This document shows positions 46,787-57,812 of a DNA stretch of 64,000 bases, in pieces. Position numbers and translations under genes: made by a program. The notes beneath the pieces are model-generated. The model saw only the letters and a program-made list of their open reading frames with translations, searched no databases and was not told the origin of the DNA. The stretch is from assembly GCF_014633365.1 (NCBI RefSeq), contig NC_068350.1, forward strand, positions 38,679,119 to 38,743,118, read 5' to 3'. Each line of letters opens with the position of its first letter. Position 1 is the stretch's first letter. This DNA comes from Diospyros lotus (lineage: Eukaryota > Streptophyta > Magnoliopsida > Ericales > Ebenaceae).

Positions 46787-49691
46787 TGTAACGACCGGTT
46801 TGTGGGTCTAGGTGTTATAGGTATTTTAGTTTGCACAATAGAGTTGTTGTCTTTATTAAATAATTGTTGAAAATATTATATGCATTGGTAATTGGGAAAA
46901 TTAATGAAAATAATATTTTTGTGGGAAGATAAATGTAGGTGGATCAATGTCTTTGTGAGTATAAATAAAGTGTGTGGAAAAGCCTCAAAGTTGTGGGCTA
47001 AATGGGTTTAGACCTTATTTGAATTAGGCCATTGATAAATAATTAAATTTTAAGTGTAAATGAATTGGGTTGAATCCAAATCTCAAGGAAAGTCCATTGG
47101 GCCTTAGTTGGATTGGGTCATATATTTTGACTTGGGCTTGGACCATGGGCATAGAGAATGGTATCTTAATTAAAAAGAAAAAAAGATTAAGAAAATAGCA
47201 AAATGACCAAAAGGGGTAAGAGATAATTGAATTGTGTGTGTTAGTATGAGGGGCAAATTAGGGAAACCAAAAGGGAGATGGATTGGAGGGAGTTGGGAGA
47301 CAAGTCTCCCCCATTTCCCCCTCATTTTCTTCCTTTTTACTTTCTTGTTCCCTTCTCCTTCTCCCTCTCCCGATTGTCTCTTCTTCCTCCATTGTTCTTC
47401 TTCATTGGAGCTTCAAGTGGAGAATTTCCAATTTGAAGGGGTGTTTTCATCTCTGTGGATTTGCAACCATCTAAGGCAAGTTCTCTTCCTTCTTGTTTCA
47501 TATGCAAGATCTTCTTCTTCTTCTCCTTATGATTGTGTAAGCTCTTCTTCTCTTGTTTATCTTTTAATGCAAGTTCTTCAACCTTGTTTCCATCTTAGAA
47601 GGCTTGGTTCCTTCAATTTTAAGTTGTTGCTCTTAAATTCTTATTTTCGGATTCACTAACCATGCTATGTTCTTTGACCCATAACTTCTTGTGGTTATAT
47701 CCAAATTGAGATCCGTTTATTGGGTTGTAAACTAGACATCTTAAGATTCATTTTAGACACAAGAATCAAATTTTTGGACTAAGATTTCAGCCCATGATAG
47801 GCTTATAAATCCCTGTTAAGATCTGAAAATTTTACTGCTTTTGAGTAAACTGACCTTGTTGTACTCTTTAGGGTATAACTCTCTGTGGTTATATCCAATT
47901 CAATATCTGTTTATTTTTGTGTAAACTAGACTCGATAATCTTAGCTTGGTAAATTTTTTAGAATTTTTGGTTGCATTTGGGCCTACAGAATACTTGTTAA
48001 TTCTTGCCCAGAATCTGAAAATTTTCTGCTCTGTTTTTGGATAACCTGTTCTTGCTTCGGTTTTTGAATTATAACGCTCTGTGGTTATATTCGAATTGTG
48101 ATCCATTTATTTTTATATAAATTAGACATCATAGGATTCAATTCAGTATAAGATTTAAAATTTTTGTTTATGATTTGGACCCATAACAAACTTGTTGAAT
48201 TCTATCTAGAATTCTGTAAATTACTCTTACGAATTCTGCCTTGTTTCGATTTGTATGGAATATCTCCTTAAGGTTATTTCAGATTTCAAACCCAGTTGTT
48301 GTTATAGAAACTAGACTCATTAGGCTTTGATTTGGTATATCGTTTGTGGTATTTCACCAAATATTGAGCCCGGATCAGATTTTTTGAAAATATGCTTGAA
48401 ATCTGGAAATTTCTAAAAAATGTTGTTATTCAATTCTTCCTATGTAGTCTATCCTTCCTATGTTTAAAATTACGATTTTTGTCTAGTTTCTTCCATTTTT
48501 TGAATTATTCTTGATAACCCTCATTTTTGGATAAAATGGTTTTATTCTCCTTATTTCGATAAATCTTGCAATATTAATTGGCTTTTTTGATGAACATTGC
48601 TAAAATCTAAATAGGGTTTTGTGTCACCCTACATTTCTTAAGGAATGACATTTCTTGATTAGGGTCTAGTGTCATGCAAGATTTGTTGTTTCTTGCATGT
48701 ATAAATTTTGATTCCTTATGATTATTATTGGGGTAAAAATATACCGTAAATATTGGTTGGGCATTTCTATAAGTATGAGTAAATAAATGCATTAAAATTT
48801 ATCATGTGATCATAAGATAGTGCACACCTTAATTTATGTAATTGTGCATGATAAGCATGAATTGAGATTTTTCTTAATCATTGAGGATTGATATGAAATT
48901 GGGATATGCATAAGTGATGCTTGATTATACTAATTTGCGCACCTATTATTTTATGCGGCTGCTATGTCCGTGGGTAAGAAAGGATATCTTATGACTGCTT
49001 GACGCGGGTGAGGTGGCCATCAACCCAGTAGGCGAGGCTCACATTATTATTTTTTGTTGATGTATTTTTATGATACATGGATGTATTGGTTGTGGGAGCC
49101 TTGGGAATTATGTGGAAAATTCCTTATTATTGGTGCATGTGCATAAGCATGGAAATGACTACATGATATGTTTAATAATCATAGCATAGGAAATTAACGT
49201 AAATGGAAAACTTATGAGTTGTGTTATACTGATATCTTCTCATAGAATTGTTGTTTACTCTATATTGATTATCCATGCCTTTGATTCTATATCTCCATGC
49301 TTCATAAATATACTTATTGAGCCTTGTGGCTCACCTTGTTTACTCTCGTGTCATTCCAGGTAAATGTAAAGCAGTAGTTCAGGGCGAGTCCAATGGGGCT
49401 AAAGCCCAGGATTAGAGGTGTACAAAGACCTTCCAAACTAGTGGTCCATGTTAGTGTTTGTGATGAGGGCATGTGTGAGAAAATTTTTATGTTGTAAAAT
49501 TTGTTAATGCCCTTGTATTTCATTTTGTGTAGACTATGGTCCAAGATGTTGTAAACCTTTATGTTAGCTTCCGCTGAATTTATCTAAGGATAGTATTATG
49601 GTGTTGTATGTTATTGTTTTATATCACACTTGTGATGACCTCCTTTCGGATATCCTATACTAGCGGAACTATCCGAGAGTGGGCCACTACA
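46787..49691 (+). mobile_element. solo LTR, family G (2.9 kb)
   Basis: It starts TGTAACGACCGG at 46787 and ends GGGCCACTACA at 49691. The TSD is TGTTT on the left and TATTT on the right, one mismatch; comparison with units 2 and 5 (GAGCTTGTTTAGTCG) shows the right copy mutated. TATA box TATAAATAA at about 46960. Stem-loop TGAGCC-TTGT-GGCTCA at 49318, CATTCCAGGTA after it, AGCTTCCGCTG near 49565. No primer site or internal region follows. The frame 47234-47659 is pyrimidine-rich leader, not a gene. Confidence 0.9.
47681..48440 (+). repeat. four degenerate tandem repeats of about 190 bp in LTR G
   Basis: Units start near 47681, 47875, 48071 and 48260. Each has a TATAACxCTCTGTGGTTATAT-like head, then a TTTATT...AAACTAGAC block, then a CTTGTTGAATTCT-like tail. 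Spacing is 194, 196 and 189 bases. Confidence 0.75.
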
Positions 49692-49696
49692 TATTT

Positions 49697-50895
49697 AGTC
49701 GTTTGTTGTCATGCTTGAGATATCTCCTACTATAAAAATGTAGACGTTTTTGTGGTTTTTCATTTAATCAAATTCTTATTTACAAAAAGAATATTAAATT
49801 TTAAAATTGTCAATTTTGTCATTTTATTTAAATTTTAAATTTATTCTAATATCTAATATAACCAATAACTGGGCCTTTTTAAATTGTAGCAAATTTTTAA
49901 AATAGCAAAATTTCTAATTCAAAGTTAAGTTTTTTGTTTAAATTTTAATTTTATTCTATTATCTAATCTAATATATAACTAACATGGGTACTTTGAAAAA
50001 TTTATGACTTTATTATATCAAAATGGGTTTTTACTTAAATAGTAGAACCGAATAATAGATTGATAATAGAATAGAAGAATAACGTGGGATTAGATTTTTA
50101 TTTTAAATTAATTATAATATTTACAAATTATAAATTTTTACAAATTAATTTTTATTGCAATTTTGATAGTGTGGGGCATGTCAATAATTAATCTGATTCA
50201 ATTCATTAAGGGCAATTTTTTTAAAGACTTGGGACTCATTTTTTTCCAAATTTTTAATAAATTATAATATCTGAAAATTTTGAGAAGTGGGCAGGGATAT
50301 TAAATAATTAGTTCTTTAATAATTATAAATTTCAAAATACAAATTTTAGTTTTTTATTTTAAATTTATTCAAATAATCTAATAAATAACTAGGGAATTTT
50401 GAATTTTTTAAGTTTCAAACGAAAATTTAAAAAAATGATAAAATAGGTAACCCCACTCTTCTCTAAATTTCAAAATATAAATTTTAGTTTTGTAATTTTG
50501 ATGATAAAATATGTGAAAGGTATTTTAAAAATAACGAAAGTTTGATAAAACTCAGCACAACAAAATGAGTGTTTTATTCGGGATGTTTTTCATATCCAAT
50601 TTGCCCTTACCCCAGCCTGCATGCTTATTGATCTGACACACATCAAACCCTACAGGCCTACCCAAATCATTATGTCTCATGCCATCATCAAATGAGTCAC
50701 ACTCCCCTAATTCCCTCTCACTGGAGGTCAAACATCGCTAGCACGGCTCCTCTACCAGTGGCATCTCCACATCACCAACACAAGCACTCGACCCTTCATC
50801 CGACCCCCTTGAACTTAGGCAAGCCGTTGACCGTGAAAGAGGTAAACGCAGTAGCCCTCCACTCCCCTCACTCTCATCGTACTGCTATTCCTATT
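49697..50895. other. unit 3 spacer after LTR G
   Basis: AT-rich spacer and the GC-richer CTTACCCCAGCC segment near 50605, as in other units. No gene. Confidence 0.7.
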
Positions 50896-51059
50896 AAAGC
50901 CTAACGTGGTTTTTTTTTTTTTTTTTTTTTTTGTGCTGGAGAACCTAATGTGTCGTTAGCCAACTATATATAATTTGTTTTCGATTATATATTTATATAA
51001 TTTCTTTATTTGTACTTTTAATTTGATTTAAATATAAAAAATAAAAACAAAAAAAACTG

Positions 51060-51651
51060 AAAAGGAAAAGATGGGCCTTCTCCCGCCTAACTTCTCCAAG
51101 CAATTACAGAAAAAAAGAGCTCGTTTCCAACACCATTGTTGTATTTTGTTATTTCCAAAAATATAAGAATTAAAATTTATAATCATAAAAATTTAAATTT
51201 ATTGGTGGTAGAGCATGACTATCGCACGAGAAGATCAATTGTTAAGATTGCATTATCCTCTTAAAAAAAATAATTAAAATTTATAATCTTAAAAATTTAG
51301 ACTTTGTGGAAATAGAGCACGATTGTAGCACAAAAATATGAACATTTAAGATTGCATTTTTCGCCCGAAAAAAAAGCACAAAAAGGTTAAGACTACACCA
51401 AGCAGCCTGGTCTGTGGTGAATATCAAATGAAATTATTTGATTACTAGGTAATGAAGATATAAGAACTGCATGTAGTGACAAAAATAAAAAAATAAAAAC
51501 CAAGAAATTAGTAATTGAACGATAATTGAAAGCAAAAGGAAAACACATTGAATCAACATGAAAAGAAGTATGGTCACCTGTTTTTTCATTCTGCCAAGCG
51601 TCGAGTATGAGAGCAAGATCACTTTCAAATAAATATCTTATTGTCTTTGCA
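51060..51651 (-). repeat. unit 4 inverted arm (shortened)
   Basis: Antisense 3' flank (51060-51415) joined to antisense intron 1 and E1 end (51420-51625), with the same deletion as units 2, 3 and 5. Confidence 0.8.
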
Positions 51652-51652
51652 G

Positions 51653-53372
51653 GGTTAAATGTTATAAAATGTTACAATAAACTCCAGGACTCAAATGACT
51701 TCATTTTTCCCAAATTCTGGAAATCTCCACTGGACGATCTACACCAGTTAATGATCCACCATTTCAAAATGATAATCTTTTTGAATTTCAAAATCATTTG
51801 TCTCCTCTTATGTCCTATAACAATACGGAGACTTACAAGGGTCTAGAGCATAAAAGTACTTTTGAAGGACTGGAGTTAGAGCTTGAAAATGGTCTTGCTG
51901 TCATACTTGACCCTTTAGACAACGAAAGCAATTCCAAGCATAATAGTATTGGGCAGAAAGAAAAAATAGGTGACCATACTTCTTTTCATGTTGATTTAAT
52001 GTGTTTTCTTTTTGCTTTCAATTATCGTTTAATTACTCCTTTCTTGATTTTTATTTTATTCTTTTTGGTCACTACATGCGGTTCATATATCTTCATTACT
52101 TGGTAATCAAATAATTAATTTCAACTTTTGACAAAAACAATAAAGGAATAATTAAGTAAAAACAAATAGTGCAAGAATTTTATCATGTTATTTTTTGAAA
52201 AGGGCACGAAATTAGCTCAGCTCTATCATCGACTTTCTTGCCATTATCCATGCTTTTCTAATTCACTTTTGTGCTGAAAGCGTTTGGAGAAAGTGATTAG
52301 GTTTCCTTCTTACTAGAATATGAGTTGGGAAAAGAATTTTGTCATTCATCTTAAGCACTAAGTTGGCACTAGATTTTTCAATGGATTAACAATTTGCAGC
52401 TATTTTATGTGTTTTGTACCCTTAAAAAAAAACAATTTGTAGTTCACATTGCAATCATGTGCTTTTTCAGCATTTTTATTTACTTTTAAAATAGTTGTGT
52501 TATGCAATATATATATATATATATATATAGCTTTGAAAGCCAAATATTTTGGGCACAATTACTTATTTATATCTCCATCTTTCTTAACATGTTAGACTGT
52601 GGATTTGAGAAGAAAGAGGACCCTACTGAGGCTTGCAAGAGGTCTGACAAGTCTTCTCCTACAAGTGAGGTAGTATATATATGTCTTGATTGGCATTTTA
52701 ATTCCATATATCCATTAACAAATTGACAGTTAAAATTCATTAAATCACTTCTTTTGTTGCAGGCTCCAAAATCTGAGGATTGAACTTTCATCTCTAGGTA
52801 AGGTCTTCACTGCAATATTACTTAAGTGCTTAGAAAATATTTAGTAAATAATCTAGTTTCTTGCATTCATTTGCATTTATCTCTTGAATCCATGTTAAAG
52901 AGAGTAAATACTTGGATTGTTAGTTAATAAAAAATTAATTAATCACACATTCTTAATTAGTGTTCCCCTTTATGATTGGTCACCTTGATCAAATTGAGCA
53001 TGATCAAACCCCAAGGATAAATGATTAATGTGTAGCTGCAGATACCTAACTCGATTGGGAAGAACAGAGTGGAGTAATTCTTTGTAGCTGCATTGTCTAG
53101 ATAGAGGTGACAAGAGTTCTTCTCTTGTATAAATTCATATGCAATATTATTTCTTTGTTGAAAATTACTAATCTTACAGTTCAAACTTGTCTTATTATTT
53201 TAGCGAGAGCAAAGGAGTCTCCATCTCTGAGGGCACTTCCTTGCAGCCTGTGGTACCAAGCAAGTCAACAAGAAGAACCTCCCGCGGGTCCAAGGCAACT
53301 TCAACACAATCAGAAATTGTTAGGAGATCACCAAGAATAGCAAACCTATCATTGAGGGGTCAACCATCCTAG
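51653..53372 (+). pseudogene. unit 4 copy of the array gene (E1-E4)
   Basis: E1 51653-51969, E2 52596-52669, E3 52763-52797, E4 53204-53372, with the same splice positions as unit 1. It shares the two-base E1 insertion with unit 3, and CAG (not TAG) in the E1 tail. The E1 start ATG is changed (AATAAACTCC), and E3 has GGATTGA in place of GGATGGA, giving a stop. E4 is the cleanest of the set, ending at TAG 53370-53372. Introns keep full length. Confidence 0.7.
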
Positions 53373-54438
53373 GGTACTTTTGAAGCTTCAAGAAATTAAA
53401 CAGGAGAATACCAAGGTTTGGATCTCTTCAACCTAGATTAGAATGGCTAATCTTTCATAGACTGCTTGGTGTACCCTCAACCTTTTTGTGTTTTTTATTT
53501 TTTTATTTTTTGTGAGTGGGAGAGAAAAGTGAGGTCTTAACTATTGATCTTCTCGTGTTACAATGGTGCTACAATCGTGCTTTACCTCCACAAAGTCTAA
53601 ATTTTTAAGATAATAAATTTTAATTGTTATTTTTTTAATTGGGGGAGAAAAATGTAATTTTAACTATTGACCAATTTGTGCTATAGTCGTGCTCTATCTC
53701 CATAAAGTTCAAATTTTTAAGATTATAAATTTTAATTATTGTACTTCAATAATAAAAAATAAAATTAAAAATACAAATAAGTAAACTATTAATTTTTGTT
53801 AATTTTATTAGGGCAGTCTTTCAAAAGATATCCTCTTATTATTGTAAATAATTATATAGTTTTCTTTTTATTGTTTCTTTGTGTAGAGGACCTTTTTTGT
53901 GAGCTTGTTTAGTGGTTTGTTATGCTCGAGATATCTCCTATTATAAAAATGTAGAGGTTTTTGCAGTTTTTCGTTTGACGAAATTCTTATTTACAAAAAA
54001 CTATTAAATTTTAAAATTGTCAATTTTATCATTTTATTTAAATTTTAAATTTATTCTAATATCTAATATAACCAATAACTGGGCATTCTAAAATTTTTAA
54101 ATTGTAGCAAATTTTTAAAATAGCAAAATTTCTAATTCAAAGTTTAGTTTTTTCTTTAAATTTTAATTTTATTTTATTATCTAATCTAATAAATAACTAA
54201 CATGGGTACTTTGAAAAATTTAAGACTTTATTATATCGAAATGGGTTTTTAGTTAAATAATAGAACAAAAGAATAGATTGATAATAGAATAGAAGAATAA
54301 CATGGGATTAGTTTTTTATTTTAAATTAATTATAATTTTTACAAATTAAGTGTTATTGCAATTTTGATAGTATGGGGCATGTCAATAATTAATCTGATTC
54401 AATTCATTAAGGGCAATTTTTTTAAAGACTTGGGACTA
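53373..54438. other. unit 4 3' flank and spacer before the second E4
   Basis: Collinear with 22585-23653 of unit 1, including the final AAAGACTTGGGACT. Confidence 0.7.
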
Positions 54439-54616
54439 CATCTCTGAGGGCAGTTCCTTGCAGCCTGTGGTACCAAGCAAGTCAACAAGTAGAACCTCCC
54501 GTAGGTCCAAGGCCACTTCAACACAATTAGAAATTGTTATGAGATCACCAAGAATAGCAAACCTATCATTGAGGGGTCAAGCATCCCAGGGTACTTTTGA
54601 AGCTTCAAGAAATTAG
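54439..54616 (+). pseudogene. orphan second E4 exon after unit 4
   Basis: Begins at CATCTCTGAGGGC right after the spacer, exactly as at 23655, and ends at TAG 54614-54616 after the long C-terminal form. A stop (AGT AGA in place of AGA AGA) is not created, but scattered substitutions change several residues. Confidence 0.8.
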
Positions 54617-56324
54617 AAAGGAGAATACGAAGGTTTGGATCTCTTCAAGCTAGATTAGAATGGCTAATCTTTCATAGACTGCTTGGTGTAGCCTCAACCC
54701 TTTTGTTTGTTTTATTTTTTTAAATTTTTGCGGGTGAGAGAGAAAAGTGAAGTCTTAACTATTGATCTTCTTGTGCTACATTGCTCTACCTCCACAAAGT
54801 CTAAATTTTCAAGATAATAAATTTTAATTGTTATTTTTTTTATTTGGGAGAGAAAAGTGTAATTTTGACTATTGACCTACTCGTACTACAGTCGTGCTCT
54901 ACCTCCATAAAGTCCAAATTTTCAAGATTATAAATTTTAATTATTATATTTCAACCATAATAAATTAAATTAAAAATATAAATATGTAAACTATTAGATT
55001 TTGTTAATTTTATTTGGGCAGTCTTTCAAAAGATATCATCTGATTATTGTAAATAATTATATAGTTTTCTTTTTATTGTTCCTTTGTGTAGAGGACATTT
55101 TTTGTGAGCTTGCTTAGTCATTTGTTGTTATGCTCGATATATCTCCTACTATAAAAACGTAGATGTTTTTACGGTTTTTCTTTTAAAGAAATTCTTATTT
55201 ACAGAAAACAATTAAATTTTAAAATTGTCAATCTTATCATTTTATTTAAATTTTAAATTTATTCTAATATCTAATATAACCAATAACTGGGCATTGTTAA
55301 ATTTTTAAATTGTAGCAAATTTTTAAAATAGCAAAATTTCTAATTCAAAGTTTGGTTTTTTGTTTAAATTTTAATTTTATTCTATTATCTAATCTAATAT
55401 ATAACTAACATGGGTACTTTGAAAAATTTAAGACTTTAGTATATCGAAATGGCTTTTTACTTAAATAATAGAACAAAAGAATAGATTGATAATAGAATAG
55501 AAGAATAACGTGGGATAAGTTTTTTATTTTAAATTAATTATAATATTTACAAATTATAAATCTTTACAAATTAATTGTTATTTGCAATTTCTATAGTGTG
55601 GGGCATGTCAATAATTAATCTGATTCAATTTATTAAGGGCAATTTTTTTAAAGACTTGGGACTCAATGTTTTCCAATTTTTTAATTAATTATAATATCTG
55701 GAAATTTTGAGAAGTGGACCATGATAATAAATAATTAATTCTTTAATAATTATAAATTTCAAAATACTAATTTTAGTTTTTTTTAAATTTATTCAAATAA
55801 TCTAATAAATAACTAGGGAATTTTGAATTTTTTTAAGTTTCAAACAAAAATAAAAAAAATAAAAAAAAGATAAAATATGTAACCCCACTCTTCTCTAAAT
55901 TTCAAAATACAAAATTTAGTTTTGTAATTTTGATGATAAAATATGTGAAAGGTATTTTAAAAATAACTAAAGTTTGATAAAACTTAGCACAACAAAATGG
56001 GTGTTTTATTCTGGATGCTTTCCATATCCAATTGGCCCCGACCCTAGCTTCTATGCTCACTGATATGACACATCAAATCCTGCAAGCATACCCAAATCAT
56101 TATACCTCGTGCCATCATCAGATGAGTCACACTCCTTTGATTTCCCTCCACTGGAGGTCAAACATCACGAGTAGGGCTCGTCTGCCAGTCGCATCTCCAC
56201 ATCACCAACACAAGCACTCGACCCATCATCCGACCCCTGAACTTAGGCAAGCCACTAACCAAGAAAGAGGTAAATGGGGTAGCCCTCCACGCCCATTTAT
56301 CGTCATCGTACTACTATTCTTATT
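54617..56324. other. array flank and spacer before unit 5
   Basis: Same landmarks as 26524-28195. The frame 56032-56373 spans the TTGGCCCCGACCCTAGC segment and is not kept in other copies. Confidence 0.65.
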
Positions 56325-56479
56325 AAAGCCTGACGTGGTTTTATTTTTTTTAATTTTTTGCTGGAAAACCTAATGTGCCGTCAGCTAACTATATATGATT
56401 CCTTTTCAATTTTGTTTTCAATTATATATTTATATAATTTCTTTATTCATACTTTTAATTTGATTTAAATATAAAAAAA

Positions 56480-57069
56480 CAAAAAGAAAAGGAAAAGATA
56501 GGCCTTCTCCAGCCTGACCTCTCCAAGCCATTACTGAACAAAAGAGCTCATTCCCAACGCCATTGTTGTATTTTTTTATTTCTAAAAATACAAGAATTAA
56601 AATTTATAATCTTAGAAATTTAAACTTTGTGGAGGTAGAGCACGAGAAAATCAACAGTTAAGATTGCACTTTTCTCTAAAAAATAACAATTAAAATTTAT
56701 AATCTTAAAAATTTAGACTTTCTGGAGATAAAGCACGACAATAACACAAGAATATAAACATTTAAGACTGCATTTTTTGCCCCAAAAAAAAGCACAAAAA
56801 GGTTAAGACTACACCAAGTAGTCTGGTCTGCGGTGAATATCAAATGAAATTATTTGATTACCAGGTAATGAAGATATAAGAACTGCATATAGTGACCAAA
56901 AAGAAAAAAATAAAAACCAAGAAAGGAGTAATTGAACGATAATTGAAAGCAAAAGGAAAACACATTGAATCAACATGAAAAGAAGTATGGTCACTTGTTT
57001 TTTCATTCTGCCAAGCGTCAAGTATGATAGCGAGACCATTTTCAAATAAATATCTTATTGTCTTTGTAG
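56480..57069 (-). repeat. unit 5 inverted arm (shortened)
   Basis: Same order and junction as in unit 2, with which it also shares the downstream CACTA insert. Confidence 0.8.
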
Positions 57070-57570
57070 GGCTAAATGTTATAAAAGGTTACAATGAACT
57101 CCAGGGACTCAAATGACTTCATTTTTCCCGAATTCTGGAAATCTCTCCTGGAGGATCTACCAATTAACGGATATGTTCCGTCGCTACAAAATTTAGCTAA
57201 TGGATCTACCAGCTGACGGATCCGTCGTTACAAAATTTAGCCACAAGGAATTCAGCAACGGATATGTTTTGTCGCTAAACTGATTTAGAGATAGATTTTT
57301 GGGCTTTAGCGACGGAAATATTGCTTCGCTAAATGCCGAATTTCTTGTAGTGTTAATGATCCACCATTTCAAAATGATAAGTCTTCTTGAATTTCAAAAT
57401 CATTTGTCTCCTCTTGTGTTCCTATAACAATACGGAGACTTATGGGGGTCTAGAGCATAAAAGTACTTTTGAAGGAGTCGAGCTTGAAAATGGTCTTGCT
57501 GTCATACTTGACCCTTTAGACAACGAAAGCAATTCCAAGCAAATAGTCTTGGGTAGAATGAAAAAATAAG
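57070..57570 (+). pseudogene. unit 5 copy of the array gene (E1 only)
   Basis: E1 57070-57570 with the CACTA-derived insert at 57167-57352. A short deletion removes the GAGTTAGAG codons near 57480. The E1 donor is lost (AAGTGACC). At about 57577 the sequence jumps to the spacer (AACTAGGGAATTTTG), so E2-E4 are missing. Element A2 begins at 57813. Confidence 0.75.
57167..57352 (-). mobile_element. CACTA-derived insert in unit 5 E1
   Basis: 186 bp, same length, position and 3-bp TSD (TTA at 57164-57166 and 57353-57355) as the insert in unit 2. One insertion was therefore copied with its unit. Confidence 0.75.
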
Positions 57571-57812
57571 TGACCATAACTAGGGAATTTTGAATTTTTT
57601 TAAGTTTCAAACAAAAATTTAAAAAAAAAAAAGATAAAATATGTAACCCGACTCTTCTCTAAATTTCAAAATATAAATTTTAGTTTCGTAATTTTGATGA
57701 TAAAATATGTGAAAGGTATTTTAAAAATAACGAAACTTTGATAAAACTTAGCACAACAAAATGGGTGTTTTATTCGGGATGTTTTCCATATCCAATTGTC
57801 CCTAACCCTAGC

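Larger units (their letters stand above)
16880..57812 (+). repeat. tandem array of five gene-derived units with inverted arms
   Basis: Each unit reads: a marker block (TAAAGCCTAACGTGG, then GAACCTAATGTGTC), an inverted arm, then E1, intron 1, E2, E3, E4, a 3' flank and an AT-rich spacer. Marker blocks occur at about 16880, 28196, 31876, 50896 and 56325. After removal of nested elements the spacing of units 3 and 4 is close to 4.2 kb. Units differ by internal deletions (E3-E4 missing in unit 2, truncation in unit 5) and by duplicated E4 blocks (after units 1 and 4). Nested elements are solo LTR E, the copia composite and solo LTR G. The last unit is cut by element A2. Confidence 0.85.

Noticed and set aside
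16880..57812. The array unit as a classic DNA transposon with long terminal inverted repeats
   Set aside because: Units abut in tandem at regular spacing and I find no TSD around any unit; the inverted arms are explained by the gene's own sequence.
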